Notes: generated from the sequence alone by a model not told the origin. Positions 1-11,105 are shown, counted from the first letter of the stretch. The stretch: 64,000 bases of DNA from Nostoc sp. NMS9 (GCF_017114995.1 NZ_JABXKL010000032.1:62001-126000), one strand, 5' to 3'. Numbers and translations are program-made.

Positions 1-2158
1 TTAGCAATACTGTTGCTGGTAAAGGTTTTGAATTTGGTGGAACTGAGGTAGTTACAGCTGGGTTATTAGGATTAGCTGGAGTTTGTGTACTTTTATTATT
101 GGCACAGACTCGCATAGACACCAAAAAACTCCCAGAAGCAGGATTTGGATTTGATTTTTTCTCAATAACTTCTAAAAAAGTCCCACGGGGAAGTAATTGG
201 TTGTTTCCCAAGGAGATGTCATTATTGGTTTTAATTACCCAACCAAGAGAAAGATTAGCCAGCGATCGCGGTGTCGGTGTTGCTTCGATGGTAGGATTTT
301 GAGTTTGTAATGGATTGGAAAAAATTGGAGAGGCCCCTGATGGCGATCGCAGTTGCTTGACGAACAATCCTAAAAAACCTGCTGCTAGGACAAATATTAA
401 TGGAACTATCCACTGTAGGGGGAATTGACGAGTTCTAGCAGGCTCAGTGTCTGGAATCACCTGAGTCTTGTGGTTTGGGCTGCCTAAAACTGTCGCATCT
501 GTCGCCCTAGATGCTAAATCAACAGTTTTGGCAGAATAACTCTGGGGAATCACTGCTTGGATGGTGATTTCTGGTTCCCAATATTGGACTTGATAGTGAA
601 CTAAAGCAACGGTGACATTATCGTGTCCATTTTTAGTATTAGCAATTTCGACTAATCTATCGGCAACAGTTGCTATATTTGCTTCCCCAACTAAAATCGG
701 CAAGATTTCTGTTTCCCAGTACTCCTCCACCCGATCGAAGTCACTCAAACCATCGGATGTGAGCAGAAAAACAGCATCTTCATCGAGCATAAACCGTCCC
801 GATGTGGGATGCAATGAAGTGCTAGACCCCATCCCCAAAGCTTGGACGAGAGAGCCAGCGGCACTCTGTTGTACTGCATCGCGGTAAATGGCATAACCTA
901 GTCGCACTTCGCGGGAGGCGACATCATCATCAAGGGTAACTTGATAACAGCCGTGGCGTGTAATCCAGTAGGCACGACTATCGCCGACGTGGGTAATGTA
1001 CATTTCATGAGCAACAGGTAATGCCATGACTAAAGTCGTGCCCATGCGTTGACGCCCTTGGCGATTTTCACCGTCATTGCGCTGGCTGATTTTGTCATTG
1101 GCCATTGCCACTGCCTTATCTAGGTCATTCAGCAGCAGTGAGGGGTCTATGTGGTCGTAAGGAACCTTTGTTAGTTGTTGTACCTGCTGCTGGATCGTTT
1201 CAATGGCTAAATTTGAGGCCACATTGCCGCCCTCGTGTCCACCGATACCATCACAGACAATTGCTAAGGCTGTTGGCTGGGGTGGTTTGCTCACCAGAGT
1301 TCCACTGGGAGGGCTACAGGCATCTTCATTACGTTGGCGACTTGGCCCGGTGTCGGTTTTGGTGATAATTTGGATCGTGGGTGTTTGCGATCGCCCTAAC
1401 CCAGCCAGTCCCCGATCTAAAACTCCGACTAATTGATCGGTTGAATTAATCTCTCCCTGAATTAAAGCAAGGCTAACGCGATCAACAAATTCCGCGATCG
1501 CTGGTTTGGCAGTGCTGACCAACTGCTGCCAAAATTCACCTAATTGCGGCAATTCTGGTGATGTGGCGCTGTCAAAACGCAATTCTAACAAACGTACTAA
1601 CGATCCTTCTACCCGTAATACATAAGAGTCAAGTAAGCTAGAAGCGACACCTTCACTCACCAGAGGTTGCCACAGATGAGCTATTTGCCATAACCAATTT
1701 AGTTGGCGCATTGATGTTGCATCACGCCAAGCGGTGGTTAACTCGCTACCCAAATGTACTTGTTGGATAGTGTCATCTACTAATAGTGGCGGTTTTTCTA
1801 AGAGTAATATTTCTCGGTGGGAAGACCCGTCAGCAACAAAAAGCACTCCATATACCTGCGGTACGTGTAAACGGTAGGGAATCAGTCTCAGGTAGGCTTT
1901 TAGAGGCTGCAAATTATCTAACTCAGGCGTTAGCGCTAATAAACCAGGCTTCGTATCTAAAAGAACAAATTTATCAAGGATTAAATAGCGATCGGCTAAT
2001 ATTTCTCCAGGGCTACCCACACTTGGGCTATCTACCACAGCCCAGAGATAATTTTTGGGTAGGGGCGTGGAACATCGCTGGCAAAACTTGTGAGTCAGGG
2101 GATTGGCAGCCTGACAATTTTCGTTTGGACAGTAGAGCGTTGCCGCGTCATTTTCCAT
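1..2158 (-). CDS. PP2C-family Ser/Thr protein phosphatase with N-terminal zinc ribbon and C-terminal TM segment (partial; runs off the left edge)
   Basis: Minus-strand translation from 2158: MENDAATLYCPNENCQAANPLTHKFCQRCSTPLP...; PP2C motifs ALAIVCDGIGGHEGG, THVGDSRAYW, LCSDGLSD; hydrophobic FPLQWIVPLIFVLAAGFLGLF; frame open to base 1. Absent from the ORF track because it has no stop in the window. Confidence 0.9.
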   Translation of the reverse strand, partial: MENDAATLYCPNENCQAANPLTHKFCQRCSTPLPKNYLWAVVDSPSVGSPGEILADRYLILDKFVLLDTKPGLLALTPELDNLQPLKAYLRLIPYRLHVPQVYGVLFVADGSSHREILLLEKPPLLVDDTIQQVHLGSELTTAWRDATSMRQLNWLWQIAHLWQPLVSEGVASSLLDSYVLRVEGSLVRLLELRFDSATSPELPQLGEFWQQLVSTAKPAIAEFVDRVSLALIQGEINSTDQLVGVLDRGLAGLGRSQTPTIQIITKTDTGPSRQRNEDACSPPSGTLVSKPPQPTALAIVCDGIGGHEGGNVASNLAIETIQQQVQQLTKVPYDHIDPSLLLNDLDKAVAMANDKISQRNDGENRQGRQRMGTTLVMALPVAHEMYITHVGDSRAYWITRHGCYQVTLDDDVASREVRLGYAIYRDAVQQSAAGSLVQALGMGSSTSLHPTSGRFMLDEDAVFLLTSDGLSDFDRVEEYWETEILPILVGEANIATVADRLVEIANTKNGHDNVTVALVHYQVQYWEPEITIQAVIPQSYSAKTVDLASRATDATVLGSPNHKTQVIPDTEPARTRQFPLQWIVPLIFVLAAGFLGLFVKQLRSPSGASPIFSNPLQTQNPTIEATPTPRSLANLSLGWVIKTNNDISLGNNQLLPRGTFLEVIEKKSNPNPASGSFLVSMRVCANNKSTQTPANPNNPAVTTSVPPNSKPLPATVLL

Positions 2159-2623
2159 AGTTTTCGCACCGATCAGCGATTGGCAATTTCTTTAATAGCA
2201 TTAGTAGGGACAATCTAGACCGCTCATCTTTCTTAAACTTGACATACCCAGACTTTAGATGATGATTTTAGCTGGCGGATATCGGCAGGTGCTAATACAA
2301 AACTTATCCAAAAAATACGCTCCTAAGTCAACCCTACAGCCTAATCATAGCTTTTATTGCCCTATGACTCTCCATCGCCAAAGCAACTAACTCCAACCCT
2401 GTCACCACAGCATAACCCAAGCATAACTGCGCGATTTGCTTTTGGTAAATCACCCCATCATCAACAGGCAGATAATGTTGGTATTTATTTAGTTTATAAG
2501 TAGGATAGCAAGAATTAACTTTAATTAAGAATAGCAAATATTAATTTTGGCAAAAGTACCTGATAAATGCAGTGACTCTAAAAATCTCTTTCGGACTGCT
2601 GTTGGTGGTAGAGGGGGTTAGCC

Positions 2624-2754
2624 AGTGCTGAGTTAAGAAGTACAAATAATCGTAGGGGCACAAAATGTTGTGCCCCTACCCGTGTACTTCATTTACCTGA
2701 AATACGCTGGATGAATTTTTCCACTTTCAACCGAGACACTTTTAACTCAGCACT
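2624..2754. mobile_element. MITE-like element with ~17-bp terminal inverted repeats
   Basis: agtgctgagttaagaagt at 2624 and acttttaactcagcact ending at 2754; internal hairpin gtaggggcacaaaatgttgtgcccctac. Confidence 0.6.
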
Positions 2755-2798
2755 CTTTGTACAGAAGTGTTCAGGTAGCCCGCTACTAACTCATTGGC

Positions 2799-3158
2799 TT
2801 ATTGTTTGTCGTCAATGGCAACTTGAGGGACTCCCATGCTGTAGTTAGTAACACGGGCAGAAAGATTGTAGCTGACTTCGCCGAGTTGCAGAAGCGATCG
2901 CAGATAATGCTCTAAGTCTGACCCTACACGGCGCAAGTTATAGTCTGTAAGGTCTGCGCCACTAGATGCTTCTACTAGTTCATCAAATTTTCGATAAATT
3001 TTTTGCAGTGCATCTTCATTCCAATTAAATTCGTTATCTGGGTCAACATCTAAGGTTAAGACTTGTTGACTAGGAACTAGATCGCCATCCCGGTCAATTT
3101 CACCTGCAAAAATGCGGATATGCCGGGTTGTGGACTTGAGCAGCATCGGGTTATCCAT
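2799..3158 (-). CDS. ndhM: NAD(P)H-quinone oxidoreductase subunit M
   Basis: LKSTTRHIRIFAGEI...LTLDVDPDNEFNWNEDALQKIYRKFDELVE...NYSMGVPQVAI, recognisable NdhM. Confidence 0.9.
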   Translation of the reverse strand: MDNPMLLKSTTRHIRIFAGEIDRDGDLVPSQQVLTLDVDPDNEFNWNEDALQKIYRKFDELVEASSGADLTDYNLRRVGSDLEHYLRSLLQLGEVSYNLSARVTNYSMGVPQVAIDDKQ

Positions 3159-3464
3159 AAAAAGGTGTAAGATTTGCGTGGATTACACTGAAATTATTGT
3201 AGACGTTATATCCGAGCTTGAATGCTCTCAATTTAAAAGCTTTGAATGCTGTTTTAAAAGGGTACATTGAATGGTCATAAGTAAAAATATCACCTTTACT
3301 GATGAGTTTGCTACTACTGTTATGAGTTGAAGATATATTTAACTGCTAGTACTGACAGTAGTCGAATTATTTTTCTGTAAAAATTAATTGATAGAATATT
3401 TTCATTTAGTCTACAAATCTGACTTACTGCTAAGATTTTTGGACTCAATCAATCCCAAATGGCA

Positions 3465-3508
3465 GTAAAACAAGGTACTCAGCAGCAAGAATCTAATCTG
3501 TGTACTTT
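3465..3508 (+). promoter_or_regulatory. Candidate NtcA-activated promoter (GTA-N8-TAC, then TAN3T)
   Basis: GTAaaacaaggTAC at 3465-3478; TACTTT at 3503-3508, 24 nt downstream. Confidence 0.4.
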
Positions 3509-4025
3509 TTTTATGGAGAACAAAAGTTTTGAAATTAATAATTATGCCGAGCAATTTATCCTGAATTTTCTATTGCAAAAAACGTACATCAAGTAATTTC
3601 ACTGAATAGCGCTACATCGACCGCTGGCTTTAATAAACCCCAAAAAATTCAGCGGTTTTACTTACGTATAAACACTAAAATTAAAGTAACAAGTCAAACT
3701 GTTATTGACGTTCACATAAAGTTGATGTAAAAACCTTTAAAAAGGTTGAACAACTTCTTACAGAAACTTTATTGTGTAGAATCTTAAAAACTGAATAATA
3801 GTTATGGCTTACCATAAGCTACATCTGGCACAGAAACCTCAAAATCTAGACACTGAAAATCTAGCTTGAAAATACACCACAGGGGAGTGAAATGGAATAC
3901 AAAGGTGATTGATGAAGAAAAATTCTTAATTCAAGCACTTTGGATTCAAAAGAGATATAAAGAATTTTTGCTGGACATCTACCTCCTTGCCCTCATGACA
4001 ACCAAGTAAAGGAATCTCAATAGCT

Positions 4026-4310
4026 ATGAACTCCAAAGCATTACCACGCCAGATAAATAATCTCGAAGTAGGTGTTTATGAGTGTGAAATACATCTCAAA
4101 TTCCGGTTGATTGAGGAAAAGAGTCTATTGAGCGATCGCGAGCAACTCTTACAGGTGCTACTTGATGCTTTAACCGAAGGTTCTGATGACTTTCTAGAAA
4201 CGCTACAAGCGTCTGTTAAAGCCCAGGAAGTGTCTGAGTTTAAAGCCTCGCCTCAAATGCGGCGTCAGTTAATGCGCTTGCGTAATGTCGCGGAAAATTC
4301 TCCAACCTAA
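4026..4310 (+). CDS. Small cyanobacterial protein resembling the Npun_R1517 / Asr1734-type heterocyst regulator family
   Basis: 94 aa, QINNLEVGVYECEIHLKFRLIEEKSLLSDREQLLQVLLDAL; family recalled from memory. Confidence 0.6.
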   Translation: MNSKALPRQINNLEVGVYECEIHLKFRLIEEKSLLSDREQLLQVLLDALTEGSDDFLETLQASVKAQEVSEFKASPQMRRQLMRLRNVAENSPT

Positions 4311-4828
4311 AAGTGTAATTTAAGTAGTGAAAAACGTGAATTGGGCATCAAATTAAATGTTGATCCCATACCCCTGTTGCCATAAAAACTAAGCAGTCAG
4401 TAGATTTCATAAAATATTTTGATTTCTACTTTGTGAAAGTCTTATTTAGCAGCACAAAGTCCCAGGAGCAGTTTCCGCTATTAAAAACTTTGTAGCAAAG
4501 GGTACTGGTAGAATCTGAAAGCAAATTCAGCCGGGTGCATTTTACCGAGTTTTTATCAAAACATTGCAGAATAATAAAACCCTGTGTCTTTACAGATCGG
4601 GAATTGGACAACAAGCGCAAATCAAATGAAAACCTAAAAGATCAAAGTAAAAATAAATAACCTTTCTTTTAGCTTTTTGCTTAAGCTAAGTGCCTGATTT
4701 GCTGAAATACTTATGTTTTATCTATTACTGGTAATAGGTCATGGTTTAGCAGCCAGTTACCTATTACCGATTACCCAGGACTAGGAGATAAGGGAGCAGG
4801 GGAGCAGGGGAGCAGGAGAGATGGAGAA

Positions 4829-4950
4829 TAGACCTCTTGCAAAAGTCCCTAACACCCCACCCCCAACCCCTCCCCTTAGCAAGGGGAGGGGAGACAAAGC
4901 GTAGCTTTGGCAGGGTGGGGTTCTTATTTTTGATTTATGCAAGAGGTCTA
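4829..4950. mobile_element. MITE-like element, 122 bp
   Basis: Perfect 13-bp terminal inverted repeats tagacctcttgca / tgcaagaggtcta, possible TA target duplication. Confidence 0.7.
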
Positions 4951-5006
4951 ATAACTACTAATCAATGCCCAATGTCCAATGCCCAATGCCCAATTCCCAA
5001 TAATGC

Positions 5007-5702
5007 CTATTTAGCAAGACCGTGTTCCAGAGCAAAACGAACTAACTCCGTACGGCTATTGGTGCCGGTTTTACTAAACAAACGGCTGACGTATTTTTCT
5101 ACATTGCGGACGCTGGTTTCTAAGCGACGGGCGATTTCTTTGTTCATCAACCCTTCTGCGACCAAATTTAAAACACTTTGTTCTCTGGGAGTCAAATCAA
5201 TTTTAAAAGGGGCTGGCGATTGGGAAATAGCATTTCTTTGAGTTAACAATGCTTTAATTTGGGCAATCTGATTGGCTAGTTCAACAAGATCCGGGGTTTC
5301 AGCGTCATCTCCCGTACTCGCAGCCTTAGCGGCGCGACGAGCTAGCAAATTTTCGACTATAGCCACTAACTCGTCTGGATCAAAGGGTTTGGGTAGATAA
5401 GCATCAACACCAGCGTGATAGCCTTGAATGCGATCGCCTGTCATACCCTTAGCAGTTAAAAATACTACCGGGAGTGCTTGGAAACGGGGGTCTTCCCGTA
5501 GTTGCTTCAGGAACTGATAGCCATCCACTTGAGGCATCATCACATCGGAAATCACTAAGTCAGGTGTATTCAGCTGCATCCATTCCCAACCTTCAAGGGC
5601 GTTACTGGCGACTTGAACGCTGAAACCGCTCTCTTGCAAATAGTCTTTCACGGCTTCCCGTATCCCTGGTTCATCATCCACCAGTAACAATTGTGCTGAC
5701 AT
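5007..5702 (-). CDS. Response regulator, receiver + LuxR-type HTH (Ycf29-like)
   Basis: LLVDDEPGIREAVKDYL...VISDVMMPQVDGYQFL...LTPREQSVLNLVAEGLMNKEIARRL. Confidence 0.85.
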   Translation of the reverse strand: MSAQLLLVDDEPGIREAVKDYLQESGFSVQVASNALEGWEWMQLNTPDLVISDVMMPQVDGYQFLKQLREDPRFQALPVVFLTAKGMTGDRIQGYHAGVDAYLPKPFDPDELVAIVENLLARRAAKAASTGDDAETPDLVELANQIAQIKALLTQRNAISQSPAPFKIDLTPREQSVLNLVAEGLMNKEIARRLETSVRNVEKYVSRLFSKTGTNSRTELVRFALEHGLAK

Positions 5703-5800
5703 TTAAAATTCCCTTGAGTTTTCCTTTTTCCAATTTAGCGAAAGTTGGTAGGTATTGAGCAACTTGAATTCACCTCTACCGCCTCTAAAGCTTTTAAAGT

Positions 5801-6000
5801 TCACATCTGTGCCTCCATCAACCCTGTTGCTGCATTAACGATCATGCCTTTATAGGGACGGGCTGGGCGCAAAGTTGTCCAACATTCCCCTGTAGCAAGA
5901 TCCCAACAGTTCATGGCTTCATCTTGGCTACTGCTGAGGAGAGTTTGCTCCTCTTGACTCTAACTAAGCGACCATCTAGTAAGGCAGTCTCCAGTAGCTA
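5801..6000 (-). pseudogene. C-terminal remnant of a WD40-repeat protein
   Basis: Minus strand reads IATGDCLTRWSLS*SQEEQTLLSSSQDEAMNCWDLATGECWTTLRPARPYKGMIVNAATGLMEAQM*, typical of the last repeat of cyanobacterial WD40/NB-ARC proteins, with an in-frame stop. Confidence 0.7.
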
Positions 6001-6066
6001 TGATTCATGATTGCTATGAGAATAAAAAGAGCGTGATTATCAATTACGAATTTTTTTAAATAACCC

Positions 6067-8061
6067 TTACCATTGAGGATTTTCCATAATTAATGCCTCT
6101 GCTGCCGAGCTATTTAACGGAACTGAGAAAAAATGTCCCTGGCCATATTGACAGTTTAACTTTCTTAGAAGTAATAGTTGCTCTTTTGTCTCTACCCCTT
6201 CAGCGAGCACATCCACACCTAGTTTGTGTGCCAAGGTGACAATTATCTCAATAATTTCTAAATTCTTACTATTAGTGCCCATCAGGCTGATAAAAGAACG
6301 GTCAATTTTCAACACACTAATCGGAAAGTTATAAAGACCGCCTAATGAGGAGTAGCCTGTACCAAAGTCATCAATTGATAACTCAATGCCCATCTCTCGA
6401 AGTTGTAAGATTGCGGCAGTTACCTTATCGCCATTTTCCACAATTGCGTTTTCAGTAATCTCTAGAATTAGAGTGCCAGCATCAAGGCCAGTTGAGTGCA
6501 AAATTTGCTCAATCTGCTCTATCAAATCCGGCTGAGAAAATTGCTTTACGGAGAGATTAACACTAATTTTCTCTAGTAACTTAGAACGATGACATACCCG
6601 CCAAACTTGCATCTGGCGGCAGGCTTCATGCAAAGCCCATTTGCCAATGGAGAAAATTAGTCCAGTTTCCTCTGCTAGGGGAATAAAATCTGCTGGATTA
6701 AGCAGACCACGCTCTGGATGCTGCCAGCGCAATAGAGCCTCAAAACCTATAATAGAGCCACTAGTGAGTGAAACAATCGGTTGGTAATAAACCCGAAATT
6801 CTTTGCGTTCAATTGCTCGGCGCAAATCAGTTTCTAACTGTAATCTCGCTAGAGCATCAGCATACATATCTGAGTTGAATAACTCATAACACGCTCTGCC
6901 TAGCACCTTGGCTCGGTACATTGCTGTATCTGCATCCCTCAACAGTTCTTCTGGGTGTTGATAGTCTACTGTCGAACTCAACGCGATGCCAATACTTGCC
7001 GTGATGAAGACTTCTTGTCCGTCAAGCTTAAAGGGTAATGCCAGTTCCTTCTGAATCCGTTCAGCAACTTTGATGGCGTCTGATACATCCTGGATTCCCT
7101 CAAGCAGGATTGTAAATTCGTCTCCCCCAAGCCGTGCCGCTGTATCTATGGAGCGTACACATATTTCTAGTCTACTTGCAATAGCAAGCAGTAATTGGTC
7201 TCCATTTAGGTGTCCAAGACTATCATTGATCACCTTAAACCGATCTAGGTCGATGAATAGCACAGCATATAGATAATCTGAATGCCGTTTTGAATAATTT
7301 ATCGCATGTTTTAGGCGGTTCATAAATGCAACGCGGTTTGCCAGACCCGTCAGTGCATCGTGAAAAGCAAGGTGCAGTAGTTGTGACTCGACTCTTTTAC
7401 GTTCTGTAATTTCATTTAGCAATTTCTGATTTGCTTTTACCAGTTCCGCTGTCCGTTCCGCCACCCGTATTTCTAACTCACTGTAAGCTCGGTACAACAT
7501 TTCTTCAGCCTGTTTGCGTTCACTGATGTTGCACAGCAGCCAACGCCAGCCAAGGCGCTTCTCCTCAAGGTCGTGTACTACAGACGCTTTCACATTAGCA
7601 GGGAAAGGCGTTCCTCTCTGTGGCTGTATGTGAATTTCCCAGTTCAGTATCTCCTGCAAATTGTTGATTTGAGAGCTAAAGGACTGGTGGTCTTGTTGAG
7701 CAATAAAAAGAATTAATGGTTTACCTACTAAATATTTTTGTTGGACACCGAGCAAAGTTGCTGCTACATGGTTAGCCTCTTGGATTGTCCCGTTGGTATC
7801 AGTTACCAAGTAACCATCTCGAGCAAACTCGAACAAGTCTTGGTAACGCTGGCGCTCTTTCTCTACTGCCGCTCGTGTTACCTTTAACTCCTCGGAAGCT
7901 GTCAATAGTTCTTCCATTGCGGTGTTAAGTTTCTCGAAAGCTTCTGTGATCATCTCCTGTTGTGAGTTCAGCTTAGTTCCATAGTATTTTAATAGTCCTT
8001 GTATCTGTGAGCACAATTTATCTATCTGTTGATTAAATCCATCTACTTTCATGTTGCTCAA
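6067..8061 (-). CDS. PAS-GGDEF-EAL diguanylate cyclase/phosphodiesterase
   Basis: LFIDLDRFKVINDSLGH, RLGGDEFTILLEG, FEALLRWQHPERG, IDDFGTGYSSLGGLYNFPISVLKID. Confidence 0.95.
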   Translation of the reverse strand: MSNMKVDGFNQQIDKLCSQIQGLLKYYGTKLNSQQEMITEAFEKLNTAMEELLTASEELKVTRAAVEKERQRYQDLFEFARDGYLVTDTNGTIQEANHVAATLLGVQQKYLVGKPLILFIAQQDHQSFSSQINNLQEILNWEIHIQPQRGTPFPANVKASVVHDLEEKRLGWRWLLCNISERKQAEEMLYRAYSELEIRVAERTAELVKANQKLLNEITERKRVESQLLHLAFHDALTGLANRVAFMNRLKHAINYSKRHSDYLYAVLFIDLDRFKVINDSLGHLNGDQLLLAIASRLEICVRSIDTAARLGGDEFTILLEGIQDVSDAIKVAERIQKELALPFKLDGQEVFITASIGIALSSTVDYQHPEELLRDADTAMYRAKVLGRACYELFNSDMYADALARLQLETDLRRAIERKEFRVYYQPIVSLTSGSIIGFEALLRWQHPERGLLNPADFIPLAEETGLIFSIGKWALHEACRQMQVWRVCHRSKLLEKISVNLSVKQFSQPDLIEQIEQILHSTGLDAGTLILEITENAIVENGDKVTAAILQLREMGIELSIDDFGTGYSSLGGLYNFPISVLKIDRSFISLMGTNSKNLEIIEIIVTLAHKLGVDVLAEGVETKEQLLLLRKLNCQYGQGHFFSVPLNSSAAEALIMENPQW

Positions 8062-8647
8062 CTCACAAAACTATGAAGCGTAACTGTGAATGAAGAGAGC
8101 AGGGGAAGCAAACCCCATGCTTTCTTCAAGACTTCAGACGCTATTGAGCAGGCAAGGAGAGAAGGTTACTTGAAAGAGCGGACACTCTATAAATAAATAT
8201 GACAGAACTTGGTTTTTTGATTTACTAACTTATCTCTCAATAATGAGGAAGCAATCAAAGTTATGCAGCCTCAATCAACTTTTCGCCCTATTCAGTGCCA
8301 CAAACTTGTCTAATAACGACTAAAGTGCTAAGTGGCAACAAGCCCTACCTACTGAAATTTTTATTTTATTAAATACAAGGTACTAAAGTTAAAAGATTAA
8401 TAACAGCATATTTGCTTTACCTATTTTTGAAAATACTTCTTAAGATACATTCGCTTTTGTGAGCTAAGGAAAGAATAAGGGTCTCAGTCAATGCTTCTGG
8501 ACTGACAAGAACGTTTTTGCTTAGGCGTTACTGAATTCAGGTATGAAAATGATTTTGCGTAATTTCAAAACCTTTGTAGAGACTAGCAATTGCAACGTCT
8601 CTATACCAAGATTTACACATCTAAATCAGCAACGCTCTTTTTCTTCA

Positions 8648-9616
8648 TTACAGTCGAGCAATTATCTTGGCATTCTCTGGTAGCTTGGCGTCTCTTTGTC
8701 CAGCAGTACGCGCCCTAGCTGTGAATAAACCAATGGGAGTATTTAATAAATCTACAAGGGTGGCTTGACCAGCAATCGCCTTTTTAATATCTCTTGGTAT
8801 TTCCTTCAATAACCAACGTGCCAAACGATAGCCATATTCTTTGGGTGTCATCTCTCGCATTAAATCTACACCGTACAGTTCGTGCAGATAGCGATTTGAA
8901 CGTCCATAACGCCGCCATTGACTTTGCAGTTCTTGAAGTGTAGCGCGGTGGCGGTGCTGAACGATCGCATTTGGGGCAAATTCCAAACGCCCGATGTTTT
9001 CCCCCAAAATCCGCCAACAAATATCAGCATCACCACCAGTAGTCAGATAGGGACGAAATAAACCCACTTTTTCTAAGGCAATGGGTCGAATCGCCAAATT
9101 AGCTGTTTGACCATAGGGGCGAAAGGAATGGTTAAGGGTATGCTTTTGCGATAAAGTTTCTTGACGGTCTGCGTGTTGTTCTAGCAGAGTTGTGCCTAGT
9201 AGTGCCAAAATTTCACCAGCAACAATTACCACTTCTGCGTTGACAAAAGGCTGAATTAGTGAATCTAACCATTGCGGTTGTGGGCGACAATCTGCATCGG
9301 TAAAAACGATAATTTCACCCGTAGCGGCGCGAATCCCAGTATTACGAGCAGCGTAAGAGCTTTGAATTTGGGCTTCGCTCAAGGGGCGAATTGTAATTGG
9401 GCAATTTTCGGCAGATGTTTTCAGGATGGTGAGAGTGCGATCGCTACTGTTATTGTCCACCAACAAGTATTCTACCCGGTCTTTTGGGTAAGTTTGAGAT
9501 AATAGACAATTGATTAATTCTGGTAAATCCGCCTCACCGTTATAAATAGGAACAACCACCGACACCATTGGTAAAAAGCTGGTGGCAGTGGTTGCATCAA
9601 ATCGCTGATGATTCAT
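8648..9616 (-). CDS. Family 2 glycosyltransferase
   Basis: VSVVVPIYNGEADLPELINCLLSQTYP...IIVFTDADCRPQPQWLDSL. Confidence 0.9.
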   Translation of the reverse strand: MNHQRFDATTATSFLPMVSVVVPIYNGEADLPELINCLLSQTYPKDRVEYLLVDNNSSDRTLTILKTSAENCPITIRPLSEAQIQSSYAARNTGIRAATGEIIVFTDADCRPQPQWLDSLIQPFVNAEVVIVAGEILALLGTTLLEQHADRQETLSQKHTLNHSFRPYGQTANLAIRPIALEKVGLFRPYLTTGGDADICWRILGENIGRLEFAPNAIVQHRHRATLQELQSQWRRYGRSNRYLHELYGVDLMREMTPKEYGYRLARWLLKEIPRDIKKAIAGQATLVDLLNTPIGLFTARARTAGQRDAKLPENAKIIARL

Positions 9617-9764
9617 AAATCTGAGATTTTGGAGATGGGATTACTAGCTAGTATTCCCAAATCAAAATCCTGGAACGGCATATCAAGCAGTTTTCATAAC
9701 TCCAAAAATCTGGATTTGGGAATACTACTATATAAACACCTGGTAACAAATCATTCGCGTCAAT

Positions 9765-11105
9765 CTAAAATTTCAGGTTATCGGCGCGGCTCATAGGTCG
9801 AGTCGGTTGATTTGCTGGCGGCTGGGCAAAGTTGTTATTTGATAGAATTGCGATCGCGCGAGCATATTGGGGATCGCTCTTAGTTCCGATTAAATTTGGA
9901 TTAGAAGCCAATTGACGCTCTTGTGCCTCTGTCAAGTCTAGCTTGATATCTGGTGTAATTCCTTTGTGGTTAATATCCGTTCCCGCCGGGGTGTAGTAAT
10001 GGGCAATGGTGACAGCCAAGCCAGAACCATCTGCTAGTTCATGAACTGACTGCACTAGGGCTTTGCCAAAGGTTTGACCACCTACGACTACCGCCCGCTT
10101 ATTATCCTTGAGCGCCCCTGTAAGGATTTCGCTAGCGCTAGCTGAATTACCATCCACTAACACTGCCAAAGGACGATTTGTTAGAGAAGTGCGATTGGCT
10201 TTAGTTTCCTCACTGCTGCCCACACGGTCTATTGTCTTGACAATTCCGCCATTATCATACCACATCCGAGCAATTTCAATGCTCGCCTGCAACAAACCGC
10301 CAGGATTTCCCCGCAAATCCAACACATAAGAATCAACTTTCTTAGTGTTCAAATCGCGGATGGCTCTTTGCATTTGGTCTGCGGCGTGGGCGCTAAATTC
10401 CCGCAAACGGATATAGCCAACGCGGCGGTTCCCTTCTTGTCTGAGGGTATAGCGTACTGTTGGGACTTCAATACTTGCCCTTGTCAGCTTCAAATCAAAG
10501 GCATTTTGGCCTGCGCGTCCCAGCCGTAGCTTGATGGGAGTACCCGCTTTGCCACGTATTAGTTTAGAAGCATCATCCACTTTCATTTTGAGAGTAGATT
10601 TGCCGTCAATTGCCAAAATTTCATCGCCTGCTTTGATCCCAGCTTTCAGTGCTGGAGAATTTTCTATGGCTTCGACAACGGTGAGCCGCTGAGTTTTTTC
10701 GTTCACTTCCATCCGAACGCCGATACCAGAGACTTCCCCAGATGTTTGGCTAGTGAGAGCTTCAAACTGTTGGGGGTCCATGAACCGAGTGTAAGGATCT
10801 CCCAACTTTTGTAAAGCTTCGCGGATGGCAGCATAAGCTTCTTCGCGAGAAGAGTAGTCTTTGCTCAACAGGCTTTGTCTGGTTGCTTGCCAATCTTGTT
10901 GATTAAATTTACCATCAACATATTCATGATTTACCAGTTGCCAAACTTGGTCAACTATCACTTTTGGGCTGTCTTGTAGGGCTAGAGCAGCACGGACACC
11001 ACGAGTCCAAGCGGGGCCGAACACGGATATGGTAGCAGTTGTGGCGATCGCTCCACCAATCAAGGCTACTTGGAGCGGTGAGTAACTTTTCGCAGATTGG
11101 TTCAT
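9765..11105 (-). CDS. C-terminal processing peptidase (S41, PDZ domain)
   Basis: PDZ AGIKAGDEILAIDGKS; VLDLRGNPGGLL; LVDGNSASASEILTGALKDNKRAVVVGGQTFGKALVQ. Confidence 0.93.
   Translation of the reverse strand: MNQSAKSYSPLQVALIGGAIATTATISVFGPAWTRGVRAALALQDSPKVIVDQVWQLVNHEYVDGKFNQQDWQATRQSLLSKDYSSREEAYAAIREALQKLGDPYTRFMDPQQFEALTSQTSGEVSGIGVRMEVNEKTQRLTVVEAIENSPALKAGIKAGDEILAIDGKSTLKMKVDDASKLIRGKAGTPIKLRLGRAGQNAFDLKLTRASIEVPTVRYTLRQEGNRRVGYIRLREFSAHAADQMQRAIRDLNTKKVDSYVLDLRGNPGGLLQASIEIARMWYDNGGIVKTIDRVGSSEETKANRTSLTNRPLAVLVDGNSASASEILTGALKDNKRAVVVGGQTFGKALVQSVHELADGSGLAVTIAHYYTPAGTDINHKGITPDIKLDLTEAQERQLASNPNLIGTKSDPQYARAIAILSNNNFAQPPANQPTRPMSRADNLKF

Noticed and set aside
99-2160. Plus-strand ORFs 99-302, 612-887, 1105-1365, 1203-1436 and 1786-2160
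   Set aside because: They lie opposite a continuous minus-strand PP2C reading frame with clear motifs.
2334-2537. 67-aa minus-strand ORF
   Set aside because: No recognisable features or RBS support; may be chance or a decayed gene.
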